Positions 1 through 11,861 of a stretch of 64,000 nt of DNA are shown in pieces. The DNA is from Acholoe squamosa (taxonomy: Eukaryota > Annelida > Polychaeta > Phyllodocida > Polynoidae), in contig OX439044.1 in the NCBI GenBank assembly GCA_949317995.1, positions 52,222,166 to 52,286,165 of the forward strand, written 5' to 3'. The translations under genes were made by a program, and so were the position numbers. The notes beneath the pieces are model-generated. The model saw nothing but the letters and a program-made list of their open reading frames with translations, did no database searches and was not told the DNA's origin. Position 1 is the first letter of the stretch. Each line of letters opens with the position of its first letter.

Positions 1-2849
1 GTTCTAAACCTCAGTTACTTTCCTGAACTCTGGTTTCCAATAGTATTAGTAGTGGGTAGGTATATACATGTGCTTCTGGGTAGACACCCTATCACTCAAT
101 GTGGTATGTACATTGGGAGAGCCTATCACATCACATCAAAGCCCTACTTGCATTATCACAAACATAATGACAGCCGTAATGTAGTGTACTGCATGTGAAA
201 CACTGTGGCTGAATACCATGATAGACCAACTCCGTCTGCACCATCACCATGGCAACTAAAATTTGACGCACTCCTTTAATTATCTTCCACTTAGCTTTAA
301 ATCACTTGTTTTAGTCTTTGGTATAATCTCGCGTATCGCCTTTGGATGGGTTGACAAAAAGGAATGAAATATCATACATGGTACAAGAAAAAGGAAAGCA
401 GAGTTCCTTCGCTCCTTCAGAGGGCTTTACCAATGAAGTATCGGCGGCACACAATGTTACCTGAAATATGATGTTCAAAATTTCCACCACTTTGCAGACG
501 TTATGCTCTCTGGTGATTCCCTCTTCAACAATTCTTACAGTGTTTAACTACAGGAATAAAATATATCATATAATTTCATAATGTTATGAACACAACAATA
601 TATAACTAACACAAAATACATCGATACTTACCAAATCATGAATACAAGTTGCATTGAATGTTGCAAAGCATAAAACCGTCCTCAACAAAACAAAAGAAAA
701 ACACAGCAACCAAGACACCATCTGGCCTCAAAAGAACATGTCCTTTCATAAATAATGCAGTAAGTGCTACCTGTTATATCAAACATGATTCATGAAGTAA
801 GTCTTTACTGGGAGTTATACGTTATATGTGGATATACAATATACTCATGACGGAATTTACACGATAGAAAAAGGCAAATTTATATGTTGTTTGTACGAAA
901 TATTCACATTTTGAATCAGTGAAGAAATTAAGCGATCAGAGCACCATAAAACGTAGTATAATAGTTACCATATTGGCATATGTTCATATCCTTCTTTTTC
1001 AGCTAGGGGTACTAAAGGGAAAATATGGTTGGAGCTAAATAACAGCTCTAAGCAAAGCTTCCATTTTTTTCTACTGTATTTCCTCCCAAACATATGTGCA
1101 TACAGTGTTTTGTTAATTAAGGACCTAACTGACAGACCCCAGAGTCATATCCATAAATCAATTCACTTAATTCAGCAGTGCAATCCCACAGATCTAAAAC
1201 TGAGCCTCTCACGTCAGAGGGGTCAAATCTCGGCCACAGTGTGGAATGCTGAGATGTCGGCCATGTAACCCTCTCTTTAATTACAGCCTTCGGATTAATT
1301 GACCATTAAATGATTAATTAACGTTAAGGTCAGTGGTTCGGCATACCGCATATGTAAGCTACAATGATATTGGACTAAATGCAAAATCAAGACTTTGTAT
1401 TTATCATATGATTTAGAATCAAAAGGGGGGCAATTACTTATACTTTATCATTATCTAGGAACCTGCATATCATCCTCCATTTGCATGTATATAAATGGGA
1501 TATTTAGCCTGCTTTCACGGTCCTTCAGGTACCATAGATCAACCAGAGGGCCGCTATCTCCTTCACACTTGGAAGAAGTGCCTTTAAGGAAATTGCCCAT
1601 TCATGGGCACATATCAAGTCATTTTATCAACCTATAGACATAACTCAACCACTGTGTTTTCCGAATGACCCCCCACTGACGACTCCCTAGGAAACAGTAC
1701 AAGATGGTATCGGATGTGACTGGGGGTGTTCCATGACCCCCTGGGATACATGGCTGCGGACCAGAACTCATTATTTCCCCCCATTCCCTGGGTATGGATC
1801 ATACTGGTCCCAGGTTCAAGCCCCACCATCCTATACACTGGTTCTTTGCACAATGCATGATGGTGCCTACAGCAGTAAATGGTATTTACATACCCTTTGG
1901 TGCATATGACCAGCATAGTACGAGCAAGACATCATTGCCATTGGGTGGTTAGAGTCTGAAGTTTGCACTTATTTCACTAACAGGTTCTTCGTAGAAACCA
2001 GTGTCCATAATGTTAGTTGAGGTACCAAAGTATGTCACCGTACAATCAAATTTAAGCACTAGGCCTTGTATGAGGACCACACGCTGAGGCGGATTTTCAG
2101 TAGAAAACAGTATGTTAGTCGAGGCACTGAGTCCAGTACAAAAGTGTAGGGCCCTTGTACTAGTTCTATATGTGTACCACCAGGGGAGGGGCACCCAGTG
2201 AGGGGTGGGTGTAGGGTGTTGTGTGGGCGGTGATATCTGTGGTCCAGGGAGTAATGATACAACACCTGTAGGACAAGGGACATGTTAACTGGTGAAAAGG
2301 CAACACCTGTCCACTGTACACACTAAATAATACGAATGTATCTGTTGGTGTTAAATACATGATCTGGTATTGAAGAATAGCCTCTGGCTAAAGAACAGTT
2401 ATTTTTACAGGGGAACTAATGGGCCAACAAATGTAAGTCCTTCAACATAAGCCCCTCTATCCATGGGGAGGTAAACTAAATGTGTTTCCATTTTGGTCTA
2501 AACTCTATATACCCACCTATCTGATGCAGTACTGGAGGAGCCAGCGCCCCCCCCCCTCCCCACCACCACCACCCATACACACAAACACTTAGACTGGGCC
2601 AATGCCTGAGCCTGTACATGATGTGGGAATAGTTGGGTGGCACTGGGCGGCCAGTTTCATGATGGGTGAGTTGGGGTTGGAGTACACCTAGGGGAGAGGG
2701 GAGGGGGGGGGGAGCAGGAGGGGGTTGAAGGGATGGAAGCAGGGTACAGATTATTGATTTTTCCTGTTGTCTCCTGACCGATGCCTGCTCGCCCCATCAT
2801 CCCAGTACTAGTGGTAGTAGGGGAAGACCTGTCAGCCCACAACCCCTAC
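1..2849. other. No gene recognised; AT-rich non-coding DNA
   Basis: No open frame here has a recognisable domain, a long uninterrupted reading frame or codon-like composition. The small frames present are all below 100 codons and overlap one another on both strands. The stretch at about 2548-2570 and 2700-2712 holds C or G runs. I see no RNA gene. It may be the intergenic region downstream of the minus-strand TMEM86A-like gene. Confidence 0.6.
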
Positions 2850-3086
2850 TACCGTAAACTCCCACGTAGAAGACGTGCTGCACGTATAAGACGCACCCCA
2901 AACTCAGCACATGCATTTTTGCGTATAAGACGCACATTTTAAGGCTGAAATTTGTAAGATCAGTACATTTCTATAGTAAAATTACCCCTCGTATAAGACG
3001 CACCCCAAACTTGAAAAAATCCTATAAGACCCCCCAGGCATTTGTTTGGCGTAGAGGACGCGTCTTATACGCGGGAGTTTACGGTA
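2850..3086. mobile_element. MITE of the GTATAAGACG family, copy 1
   Basis: The element has terminal inverted repeats, CCGTAAACTCCC at the left and GGGAGTTTACGG at the right, each flanked by TA, as expected for a TA target duplication. Its 237-bp interior is built from iterations of a GTGCGTCTTATACG-type motif in both orientations. There is no coding capacity. Two further full copies with the same ends lie at 10851-11073 and 11862-12098. The transposase superfamily is not decided here; TA duplications would fit Tc1/mariner-like elements. Confidence 0.85.
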
Positions 3087-3664
3087 TATCTCAGAATCCA
3101 GTCTCCAGAACTAGGCATGGCTCCTCACACATGTCACTCCTGTAGGGAATTGCCAGTTAACATGGCATCTTAATGCTGCTCATCTTTCTCTTGTAACCTG
3201 TGGTTCTATATTAAGTCACAAGTACAACAACTGTTGTTACCATAATCTAAAATGGCACTGGTAGTTCGCAGTCCCTTCAATATCCTAAAGGTATGACCGA
3301 GACATGGCAGGCCCTCTCCTAGGCCACCCAAACCATACAGCAGTGTCTACGCAAACTTCATTATCTGTTCAACCCGCCCACTGCCAACTCCCATCTGTTA
3401 TTACAATTGGCGAAGTTGATAATCCATATGCTAGCAGGCTCTCTAGCCCTTTCCTCACTCACTTGCCCTTCTACTGCCTCCATTTACTATTCTTCATTTG
3501 AGATTAGTGTTTTTCAGTTCTCATTTTATCAATGGACACTTTTGTCAGATTAGGGTAGGTTGGGGGTGTTTACTGGTGGCCAATCTGGGGGTGTTTACTG
3601 GTGGCCAATCTAAGAGGTTGGAGCGTGATGAGTAGCGTAGTGCTTCTATGAGTGATACCTTAAA

Positions 3665-3960
3665 TTCCCGCGTCTAATACGAGAATCAGAGGCCTCCTAC
3701 AGATTATAGAATGTTCCCAAATTCAGGGTGCGGCTTATATGTATATTAAAAACTCCAATTTCCATGTCTCAGTTAGGGTTTAGAGATTTTCCCTAAAGAT
3801 GAGGGTGCGGCTTATAGAGTGTGTCCAAAGGCAGGGTGCGGCTTATATGGGGGTATTTAACCTTACAGATAGGTATAAAACCTTACCTTTTCAAGGCTTG
3901 GGAGCGGCTTATAGGTTCTCCCAAAGTTGGGGGTGCGGCTTATACGAGAGAATTTACAAT
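3665..3960. mobile_element. Diverged MITE related to the GTATAAG family
   Basis: The block contains at least five iterations of GTGCGGCTTATA, starts near TTCCCGCGTCTAATACGAG and ends near ATACGAGAGAATTTAC. It resembles the 2850-3086 family in layout (iterated CTTATA-type units between CCCGCG-like ends), but with a CGG instead of a CGT core, so it is probably a separate subfamily. No protein is encoded. Confidence 0.6.
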
Positions 3961-5189
3961 ATGCGGGATTGACGGTATCTATTTACTCCTTCATACTACT
4001 ATGGTACAATAAGCTCCGAATGATAATGTCACAAGTAACGTTGACTAAGACCTCAAAACAAAGAACAGTGAAAAAATGGAAAACATCTATCGCTGTATGG
4101 TGCTCTAATCCTGTTAAAAGAGTTTTGTAGAAGAGATTTAAATTGGTTTTTGATCAAAGTGAAGAAGGGACTGCTTCTACTGACTAAACCTATGTATACA
4201 CATATATTATAAAACCCTTTATCATTACCATATGGCTTATGTACATCATTAGATACACGATCAGTTTTCTACAGCAATAAATGCTTCGCACAATCATCCT
4301 TCTCTCAACTGGCTCACACCACACCCAAAAATGCATTCAAACATCATTAATTATGTTTTGCACTGTTTTGTAGTATTCTTTCCTCTTGAAAAAAAAAAAA
4401 AAACAACCAAAACAGACTGATCCACGTAGATTATCATTAGCATTTAAATACTGTCAACGTTTTGGCATTAACTTGAGTATACTTCTGTGTATTGGCGATA
4501 TATGATATACCAAAACACCAACATTCACACCCTACCCCCATTGCATGCGTAGAAGTCGAGTCCGTATCTTACCTGCATTCAAAGCAGACATATTGGGGAA
4601 CACATTTTGCCGATGAATATATCTCACGCATACACACTTAGGTAACTAAATCTCTGGGCACACAACCTTTGTTGACGTGATTGATCACCATTCCACACAT
4701 AGACACATCTTCGTAGCGGAATGGAAGACAGCGGTAAATTTTCATTACTTTCTATTGACACTTGGAAATAGTGATTCCCATTGACCCCTCGATATAGTGA
4801 CACATATATACTGCAGTATGGGGAATATAGGTGACACTAATGGAGGTCAATGAGAGAAGGGTTGGGAAGGTATATAGTACCTGATTGAATACATTCTACT
4901 TTTTTTCCTGATATTGGAAGGTATTTGGCAATATTCAAACAGGGGTAGACATTATCATTTGGGGGCCATGGCTATCTGGTCTCTCATACCTATATGAGTG
5001 TTCATTTACCTAAAAACTGACTTGGATTTTGGAAATGAAAATTATAAAGTAAATCTGACCAACACCCATTACTAATAGCCACTGGCTCGGCAGCCAGAAT
5101 TATTGTCTATCCCTGGTTGTTTCGGACTCGGTCAGTCACCATGGAGAAGTGGGGTTATTTGATTGTTACCTAAGCTGTGAAGAGAAAAC
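3961..5189. other. 3' flank of the TMEM86A-like gene; no gene
   Basis: This region should contain the 3' UTR and polyadenylation site of the minus-strand TMEM86A-like gene that ends at 5190. I could not place a convincing AATAAA on the minus strand close to the stop. The rest is AT-rich with an A-run near 4389-4403. No other coding signal was seen. Confidence 0.5.
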
Positions 5190-5885
5190 TTATTGTGTCT
5201 TCTTGAGGAGGACATCAACCTGGCTATCGACCACAGAGAGCGTGATGCCCAGCTGTGCAGCGTAGTACGTCATCATGATAATCTGATGGGAGTAGGGTAC
5301 AGCCCACATGAAGCGGTCAAAGGAAATGATAAAGTCCGAGATGACGAAGAGTATGGAACCGATAAAGCTGCAAAGTTTGGTCCACGTCCAGAGATCGTCG
5401 AAGAACTCAACACGCGAAACAGCACGCCACACCATCAAGAAAATGAGGCCAGCGTACAATGCACCGATGTAGACTAGGGGGCCAGTAAGCCCTGGCAGCA
5501 GAAGAGCGTAGATCGCCCCAGCGAGGACTGTACACACCAAGCCAGCATAGGGCTTAAAGGGCCTGAAGCCAAAGGCACAGGCATAGAATATATGGGCAAT
5601 GGCAAACATGCCTATACCGGGTATGAAGTAACCCTGGTTCTTGAACACCAAGCAGCAATCGCCCAGTGCGCTAAACACCAACCCGACAAGGATCTTCCTG
5701 GAGTAGGAGTAGGCCTCTGAGAAGTTCATGCCATGAAGCAGCACGAAGATCATCAGAGAAATGATGGGCAGACATTTGAAGATGCAGTAGATGAACGAGT
5801 CCAACTTTGAATCCTCTGCATAGAGGACGAAGAAGATGGTCACCGTTTTGAAGAATGGGACCAACTTGGGGCCCACCGACTTCAA
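5190..5885 (-). CDS. TMEM86A: TMEM86A-like lysoplasmalogenase, terminal coding exon
   Basis: This exon encodes 231 residues of a YhhN/TMEM86 family integral membrane protein. Family members hydrolyse the vinyl-ether bond of lysoplasmalogens in the endoplasmic reticulum membrane. The exon opens right after a strong acceptor (pyrimidine tract then TTTACAG, AG at 5887-5886) in phase 0. The open frame upstream of that (to 5909) is intron read-through. The exon begins LKSVGPKLVPFFK, matching the position where the vertebrate protein has VKSEGPKLVPFFK. About eight hydrophobic segments follow. The two family signatures SALGDCCLVF and FVISDFIISF carry the acidic residues expected for catalysis (D86 and D194 when joined to exon 1). 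The stop is TAA at 5192-5190. Total predicted length with exon 1 is 241 aa, close to the roughly 240 aa of vertebrate TMEM86A. The paralogue TMEM86B cannot be excluded as the closer name. Confidence 0.93.
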   Translation of the reverse strand: MKSVGPKLVPFFKTVTIFFVLYAEDSKLDSFIYCIFKCLPIISLMIFVLLHGMNFSEAYSYSRKILVGLVFSALGDCCLVFKNQGYFIPGIGMFAIAHIFYACAFGFRPFKPYAGLVCTVLAGAIYALLLPGLTGPLVYIGALYAGLIFLMVWRAVSRVEFFDDLWTWTKLCSFIGSILFVISDFIISFDRFMWAVPYSHQIIMMTYYAAQLGITLSVVDSQVDVLLKKTQ

Positions 5886-6280
5886 CTGTAAAAGACAAGA
5901 AACACACATTAGATAGATGCAGGGAAGATATGAGAATCGTTAGTTTACACCAAATATCGAGAACAGGTTAAACAGGGCAATAGACAAACATATGTATGAA
6001 CTCTGTTCATTCTATGAGATAATTGGGAAAAAAAAGAAGAGCAATACAGTTAATTTATCCATAAAGGAAGCTATTTTATCATGGTTATGTTCAAATTCTG
6101 AACATTACAATTACCCAGAAATACAGGGAAACTGTATGCATTGCGCCACAGGGACTTGCTGGTAGTGGCTGGCTACAACCAGGTCTGGATATGATACAAA
6201 GCCCGGGCAGGCGACGACTGCGGGCTGACCGCTACCATAACCGCGGGAGGCATTCAAACATAACCAAGCCGAGAAGGGAG

Positions 6281-6350
6281 GAGACGCGGTGGCCTAGCGG
6301 TTAGCGCTTTGCGCTCAGCCGTCGTAGGTACATGGATCGAGTCCCGGTCC
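6281..6350 (+). repeat. tRNA-derived SINE head with RNA polymerase III A and B boxes
   Basis: A box-like TGGCCTAGCGG lies at 6290-6300 and B box-like GGATCGAGTCC at 6334-6344, with the spacing of a tRNA gene. The flanks do not give a convincing acceptor stem or CCA end. I therefore call it the 5' head of a tRNA-derived SINE rather than a functional tRNA. It is followed directly by the tandem units at 6351-6660. Confidence 0.7.
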
Positions 6351-6660
6351 GGGCGCATCTTTTTTCGCCATGTGCGCTGTCGCTGTCCGCTGCTGGGCGA
6401 GGAGGTGTATGTACACTATTTTTCGCCGTGTGCCGCTGCCAAGCCGTGTATTATACACAAACATAACCGCGAGAAGCATCTTTTTTCGCCGTGTGCTCTG
6501 TCGCTGTCTGCTGCCGGGCGACGAGGTGTGTGTACACTATTTTTCGGCGTGTGCCACTGCCAAGGCTAGCCGAGACGGGGGGCTGTCGCTGTCCGCTGCC
6601 GGGCGAGGAGGTGTATGTACCAATCGTGTACACACAATGGCTGGCATCGAGTCCCGGGGA
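6351..6660. repeat. Tandem units attached to the SINE head
   Basis: About two and a half copies of a unit of roughly 120 bp follow the SINE head. Each contains CATCTTTTTTCGCC, a GCTGTCGCTGTC segment, GGGCGA(G/C)GAGGTGT and GTACACTATTTTTC. A second B-box-like piece (CATCGAGTCCCGGG) closes the block near 6647-6660. This looks like a composite SINE whose body has been tandemly duplicated. The small open frames here are by-products. Confidence 0.65.
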
Positions 6661-6732
6661 GAGGGAATAATTTTTGTTTTCAACTTGAATTTATTGGTAT
6701 AATATTGATTATTTATTGGTTTCGTGGTATAA

Positions 6733-6861
6733 AATAAGTAGTCAATGGATAACTCATGACTCGTGTGGGTTAGCAAAGGCTAATAACACTCGGCCTACAG
6801 CCTCGTGTCATTATCCTTCACTAACCCACACTCGTCATGAGTTATCCATTGGTTACTTGTT
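6733..6861. repeat. Foldback (hairpin) MITE-like element
   Basis: The two halves of this segment are reverse complements with a few mismatches. GGATAACTCATGAC at 6747-6760 pairs with GTCATGAGTTATCC at 6833-6846, and the pairing continues outward through CAATGG/CCATTG and inward almost to the centre. Arms are about 60 bp with virtually no loop. No coding potential is present. It is probably a small foldback transposon remnant. Confidence 0.8.
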
Positions 6862-7084
6862 CAATATATATCACATATGGCCCAGGGTCTACTACCCCCC
6901 CCCCCCAAATATAAAAATTGGGCGTTGTGCATTGAAGCACAGAAGGCTCAGGGTAGGTACCATAAAACCCTCTATCAACCCTGTAGGGTCACAGGAATCA
7001 GCACTTGCGAAATATTGACTAATCACTTACAAATAGAGACTATTATCTATACATGTACTGACACCAGTCTGGCATAATCTTCTC

Positions 7085-7255
7085 TTACTAAACCCCTTGG
7101 ACTGCTGGCCCCCTGGTGTGCTGGCCCCCTGGCCACCTGGCCCCAAGACACCTGGCCCCCTGGACACTTGGCCCCTGGACACTTGGCCCCCTGGAGACCT
7201 AACCCCTGGACACCTGGCCCCCTGGAAACCTGGCCCCCTGGACACCTAGCCCCCA
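7085..7255. repeat. Minisatellite of CTGGCCCCCTGGACAC-type units
   Basis: About nine to ten imperfect units of 16-18 bp (CCTGGCCCCCTGGACAC and variants) run head to tail. On the minus strand they read as a G/Q/V-rich pseudo-collagen string, but that is only a by-product of the repeat. Confidence 0.85.
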
Positions 7256-7321
7256 CAGAAAACTTTATCCTTAGCATGCTTAGTTTATCGCTCAGTCCCA
7301 AATGTGTTATGTGTATAGCTT

Positions 7322-7697
7322 GGGCACTGTAAACATTACCTGCTGAAAAAAAATGTCTCACTTGGTGATTACCCATAGGACTCCATGTGCTAATTTCATC
7401 GCCAAAATCTAGCTGACCCATAGACCCAATGGTTAAAGAACTTGTAGTCAGTATAGCTCCCAAAAACATGACGTAAGTACAGGAGCTTTTTTCGTAGAGA
7501 AAGACATCACTCACCATAAAGGACAAAATGTTGTCTGATAGATAGATTTGAAACTTTCCTTTGGCTTTTGAAAAATGTCTAAACTAACAGTATATCACTG
7601 AATGATTACACCCTAAAGTTGGTGATTACAAATTTGTGGATCTGACTGAAAACCCGGCTCCAATAGCCCAGGGGATACCCTGGGCCAACAAATCTTA
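7322..7697 (+). repeat. Dispersed repeat, copy 1
   Basis: This block shares a series of collinear segments with 61144-61512. They include ACCTGCTGAAAAAAA followed by GTCTCA, CCCATAGGACnCCATGTG, an AGTATAGC block and a closing CCCAGG..CCTGGGCCAA segment. Both copies have the same orientation and are diverged. No ORF is shared. The family identity is unknown to me. Confidence 0.6.
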
Positions 7698-7871
7698 GTT
7701 AAGTTAACTCAATACCACTTCTGCATTCATCATGGAATAGACATGAGGGTCTGATTGTTATTGACAATGGTGAGAACCACACCATGCTGTGTGTATGTGA
7801 TGAACACCTGTGGGTGTTTGCCTTGTCAGTAATTACAGGTGAGAACCTATCTGTATATATATATATACCTG

Positions 7872-8090
7872 CTAACGTAATACCTCGCGTATAAGACCCA
7901 CCCCGCATATAAGGTTCATCCCTAGCTCAAGCTGATCCAATAAAAGGTTCATTTGTGACAAATTTGGTGGGCTTTAGTGCTGTTCTTTAGTCTAAACTCC
8001 TAGCGTACAAGGACTTTGGCTGATTCTATAAGGCGCATTAGAGGTGTATCCGAAACACGCCTTCTACACAAGGTATAACGGTAAATTCAG
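7872..8090. repeat. Diverged GTATAAGACG-family fragment
   Basis: Iterations of GCGTATAAGACC, GCATATAAGG and ATAAGGCGCA lie between a CTCGCGTATAAG start and a TAACGGTAAAT end, resembling a degraded copy of the 2850-3086 element family. A further fragment of the same type is at 8564-8690 (CGCGTATAAGGC, CTTATACGCGGG) and another at 9785-9910 (GGGGTGCGCCTTATACGCGG through ATTACGGTAA). Confidence 0.55.
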
Positions 8091-9059
8091 GATATAATGC
8101 ACCCCAGCTCATCATGAGTAGATTGGCCCCTGGACAGACAGACAGCATGGTAGCCCCCTAGTCATGCCTTTCACCTACACCTGTTTCCACTGAGGGAACT
8201 CTTCAGAAAGACAACAACCACTACTGAGTATTGGTAATCACTATTTCCCCAAGAGGCCCCTTGGCAGACACATGTAATGCTCGTCTCAAAGCAGGCCACT
8301 TGTGTTGTCTTTCTGAATAAAAGAGAAGTTGTTGGGAAATGACTGGTTTGTTTTTTTTACCTCCCCATAGGCAATAGCCAGTATAATTAACACTGTACAA
8401 ATGTTACAATTGGGTATTTAGACTGCCTCAAAATGCATGTTATTGTAAATGGTCACACCATAAGCGTTTGTCTTAGGATGGTCTGTACCTAAAACTGCAG
8501 CCAATGGCTTTATTGTAAACGGTTTATTTAAAGTTGGGTATCTACCTCAAACTTAAGGTACTGTAATCTGCCGCGTATAAGGCACGTCTTATACACGAAT
8601 CAGATCGTGGATGGGTCTTATACGCGGGAGGCAGGCTGCCTTGAGCTGGGGGTGCGCCTTATACGCGGGGTTTTTCCCGATATCTCAATCGAGATCAGGT
8701 TGCTGCTGCTCGAATTTTATCTCACCTCGTGCCTTCCTTTCGGCCAACACTCAAGGGTGAGAGGTCCTGCGGGTTGTATCCACACCGAAGTGAGATAACC
8801 CGTGTGGCGTTGTGCCCGGACCCTAGTCTAGTGGGGAGGGGGGATGATGGTGACCGAATCTATGGGAAGATAGAAAGCACGCCCCTACAGATTTACCGAG
8901 GCAATGGTTCTTTAACATCCATCACTACATAGGCATAGTGAGAGATGGACAGGCCTGTTTTAAGTCATTTGTCTGTCATGACCGCCGAGAGACTTTCCAG
9001 CACAGCCTAGCCAGAGCAGGGAGGAACTCAAATGACACCTTATGGCGACATTTGGAGCC

Positions 9060-9118
9060 ACCACTGTGCCCCGGCCGGGCCGGGAACCGAACTCACAACC
9101 TTACAGCCACGCCTCCCG
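9060..9118 (-). repeat. Possible tRNA-derived SINE remnant (B-box region only)
   Basis: On the minus strand the segment reads GAGTTCGGTTCCCGG, a B-box-like sequence typical of the T-arm of a tRNA-derived SINE. No A box is visible at the expected distance, so it is a remnant at best. Confidence 0.35.
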
Positions 9119-9125
9119 GCTTGAT

Positions 9126-9496
9126 CAGGTTGAGTATGATGCTGATCATATATATATTTTTTTAAATGCCACAAATGAGGTGTAACCAGAAGTAGAACTT
9201 ATCTCTAACATTGTAGCATCAGTTCTTTTGGTTTCTTTTCAAACATTCATATATTCAATGTTGAAGCATGTGAGGGAATGAATTTAAATCACAACATTAT
9301 CTAAACATAGTTTGAACATCTGTTCTTAAGTCAAACATATAGCAAGTGTATATAAGTGGTATACTGGCTCCGTCTGGTGGAACTTCTAGGAACCATTCCT
9401 ATTGCATATATAATTATAAATGATCATAATTAAGGTACAGTTTGGGGGAAATTTCAATTGTGTACTGTCTTCTGACAGTTTTGACAAATCAACCAC

Positions 9497-9543
<47 letters not shown>

Positions 9544-9727
9544 AATGCAAACTGTATCTTGATCATGATCATTTATAATACTGTATGCTTCAACATTGAT
9601 AGACTATATGAATATAGGAAAGGAAACCTAAAAAAACTGATGCTACAATGTTAGAGATAAGTTCTACTTCTGGTTACACCTCATTTGTGGCATTCAAAAA
9701 AAAATGGTCAGCATCATACCCAAACTG
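9126..9727. mobile_element. Foldback/MITE with ~105-bp inverted repeats and internal GAT microsatellite
   Basis: The left arm (about 9126-9236) and right arm (about 9621-9727) are near-perfect reverse complements. For instance GCCACAAATGAGGTG at the left pairs with CACCTCATTTGTGGC at the right. Between the arms lies AT-rich DNA with a TGA/GAT trinucleotide run of about 15 units at 9498-9543. No transposase is present, so it would be non-autonomous. The Asp-rich frame across the microsatellite is not a gene. Confidence 0.85.
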
Positions 9728-9986
9728 AACTTAGCTCTAACTAAGGCTATGCCCAGCTACAAGGAGACTCAGACTAGTCCCCTTGTGTTTGGGGTGCGCC
9801 TTATACGCGGGGTTTTACTACATACCAATTCAGAGAAGGTAGGTGCGCCTTCTACACGAACCAGCCTTCTCTGAGTTGGGGTGCGCCTTCTCCAAGAGAG
9901 ATTACGGTAATGGTCACACCTCACAGGTTATAAACTCGTGTCCAATTACAATCAAGCAGGTTTAGCTGGCAAGTGAGGGAAGTTAA

Positions 9987-10232
9987 TGCATTCTCTTCTC
10001 AAGCATAGAGGCCCTTCATAGAAAATTTACCCTTTGTATCTTCTACATCAGAGCTTTAAACATGTTATCCCTCATTTGTACTTATTCATCAATGTTATTT
10101 GCGAGGATGCATTCTCTTCTCAAGTATAGAGACCCTTCATAGAAACGTTATCCTTAGTATCTTAGAACTACATCACAGCTTTAAACATGTCATCCCTCAA
10201 TTGTACTTACCGGGCATTCATCAATGTTATTT
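9987..10232. repeat. Two-copy tandem repeat, 121-bp period
   Basis: The segment starting TGCATTCTCTTCTCAAG at 9987 recurs at 10108 and continues with matching blocks (ACCCTTCATAGAAA, GCTTTAAACATGT, TCATCAATGTTATTTGC). It is a local duplication with moderate divergence. No gene function is suggested. Confidence 0.75.
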
Positions 10233-10850
10233 GCCTTTCTCCTCTGTTTTTTTTTGTTTTTTTTTTTTGGTTATCCAAGGGCTTATCCAGTATGTCACGC
10301 TTTTTTATGCCTTTTTGGACACCCCCCCCCTCCCACCCTTTAGTCACACTTTTACTATAGAAATGTATAGGAGCCATGGACACCCCCATCCACCCCTTCT
10401 GGTGTGACATACTTTACGGATGGGACTTGTTTATTCATCATTGTTCTTGTCCATCAACATCTCAGGTCTACTTTCACTAGTAATCACCGTTAGAATTAAT
10501 GTTCATGTTTTGTTGTTGTTTTTTGTTTGTTTGTTTTTCTCTCACTAGGAACCTATCGTGGGGACTGTCTGGTTTGGTGTCATTTCATTTTAAGCTGTGT
10601 TTTTATTGGAGTTTGTTCTTCAGTTTATTGCCTTGTCACATTAATTAATTAATAGCAATGGACAATTCAATAAGTTGTGCCATTTTATATGCGGCTACTT
10701 CCTTACTTCCAAGAATTCATGAAACTTATATATATGACCTGTTGACTAAAATCAAGCCTTCGCGGGCCCCACCATCCGCCCCCAACATGGCCACTGAATA
10801 GCACACGTTGGATGGGATTAGTATGTGTAGGATTCTACGTGGCACAGGAT

Positions 10851-11073
10851 TACCGTAAACTCCCGTGTATAAGACGCGTCCTCTACGCCAAACAAATGCC
10901 TTGTGCGTCTTATAGGATTTCTTCAAGCTGGGGGTGCGTCTTATACGAGGGGTAATTTTACTATAGAAATGTATTGAATTTACAAATATCAGCATTATAC
11001 GCGAAAATGGTCCTGCTGAGTTTGGGGTGCGTCCTATACGCGCAGCGCGTCTTCTACGCGGGAGATTACGGTA
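10851..11073. mobile_element. MITE of the GTATAAGACG family, copy 2
   Basis: It begins TACCGTAAACTCCC and ends GGGAGATTACGGTA, and its interior is clearly homologous to copies 1 and 3 (shared CTCTACGCCAAACAAATGCC and GGGGTAATTTTACTATAG segments). It is non-coding. Confidence 0.88.
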
Positions 11074-11861
11074 GTATGTCAGATCTCTGCTAGATAGTCA
11101 TATTCTATGGCTTAGTGAGTGGTTCATTGAGCAGACTCATAAGGCTACCTAGATATAAGTAGTAATCTTACCACCACTTTAACGGCATTAAACCCGATTT
11201 TTGATTCGTTTTTAGTTCAATGGATAATGCTATCCATTGAATATAAACTGTAACCCACTATCCCTCCTGGGGGCCCACTATTATATCTGACATTCTTTCT
11301 TCACTTTCCCCTTTGTATCATACCAAGATATTAGAAAAAGATATGTGATTCAAACAGCATTAATCTTTGAAACAGAAGCATAAAGTTCTTCATGGTAGTT
11401 CTAATGGCATGTCAAGTATATCTACACATAGATTCATGCGGCAATTGGGTTTGGATAGTAAAGTTTACCAGTGGTTATATTCTTTTCTTCATTCCCTTTC
11501 TTTCTTCTTTTTTTAACATGTGACGTGTATGGGGTGGGCGTCTTACCACGGACTACTTAACAAAGACTACATAAAACACCGGAGTGTATGGATGATAGCT
11601 GACGGAGTTCATGTCGTCTTTTCTCACCAAATAGAGCATAGATAAATGTATTTCTGAAATTTCTATTGATTCATTGAGAGCACAGGATCTAAAGATCTAT
11701 ACAAACTAGTTCAATGTTATAGTCCAAATTATATATGATTGATCTTATCATTGATAACAGTAATATCAGTCTGTGCTCGGTCAGGTTATTAGAAGTGCTC
11801 ACTGTGGGAGGGGATCTGCTCCTAATCCAGAAGGATGAGATCAGATTAATCAACATCCTGC

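Noticed and set aside
5671-5907. Alternative minus-strand frame over the TMEM86A exon
   Set aside because: Different frame from the conserved membrane protein and begins in the intron.
7027-7526. Collagen-like Gly/Pro/Val-rich minus-strand frame
   Set aside because: It is a translation of the CTGGCCCCCTGGACAC minisatellite; no GXY periodicity or flanking exon support.
9442-9654. Open frame with a long run of aspartate
   Set aside because: The run is the GAT microsatellite inside a foldback element; no coding context.
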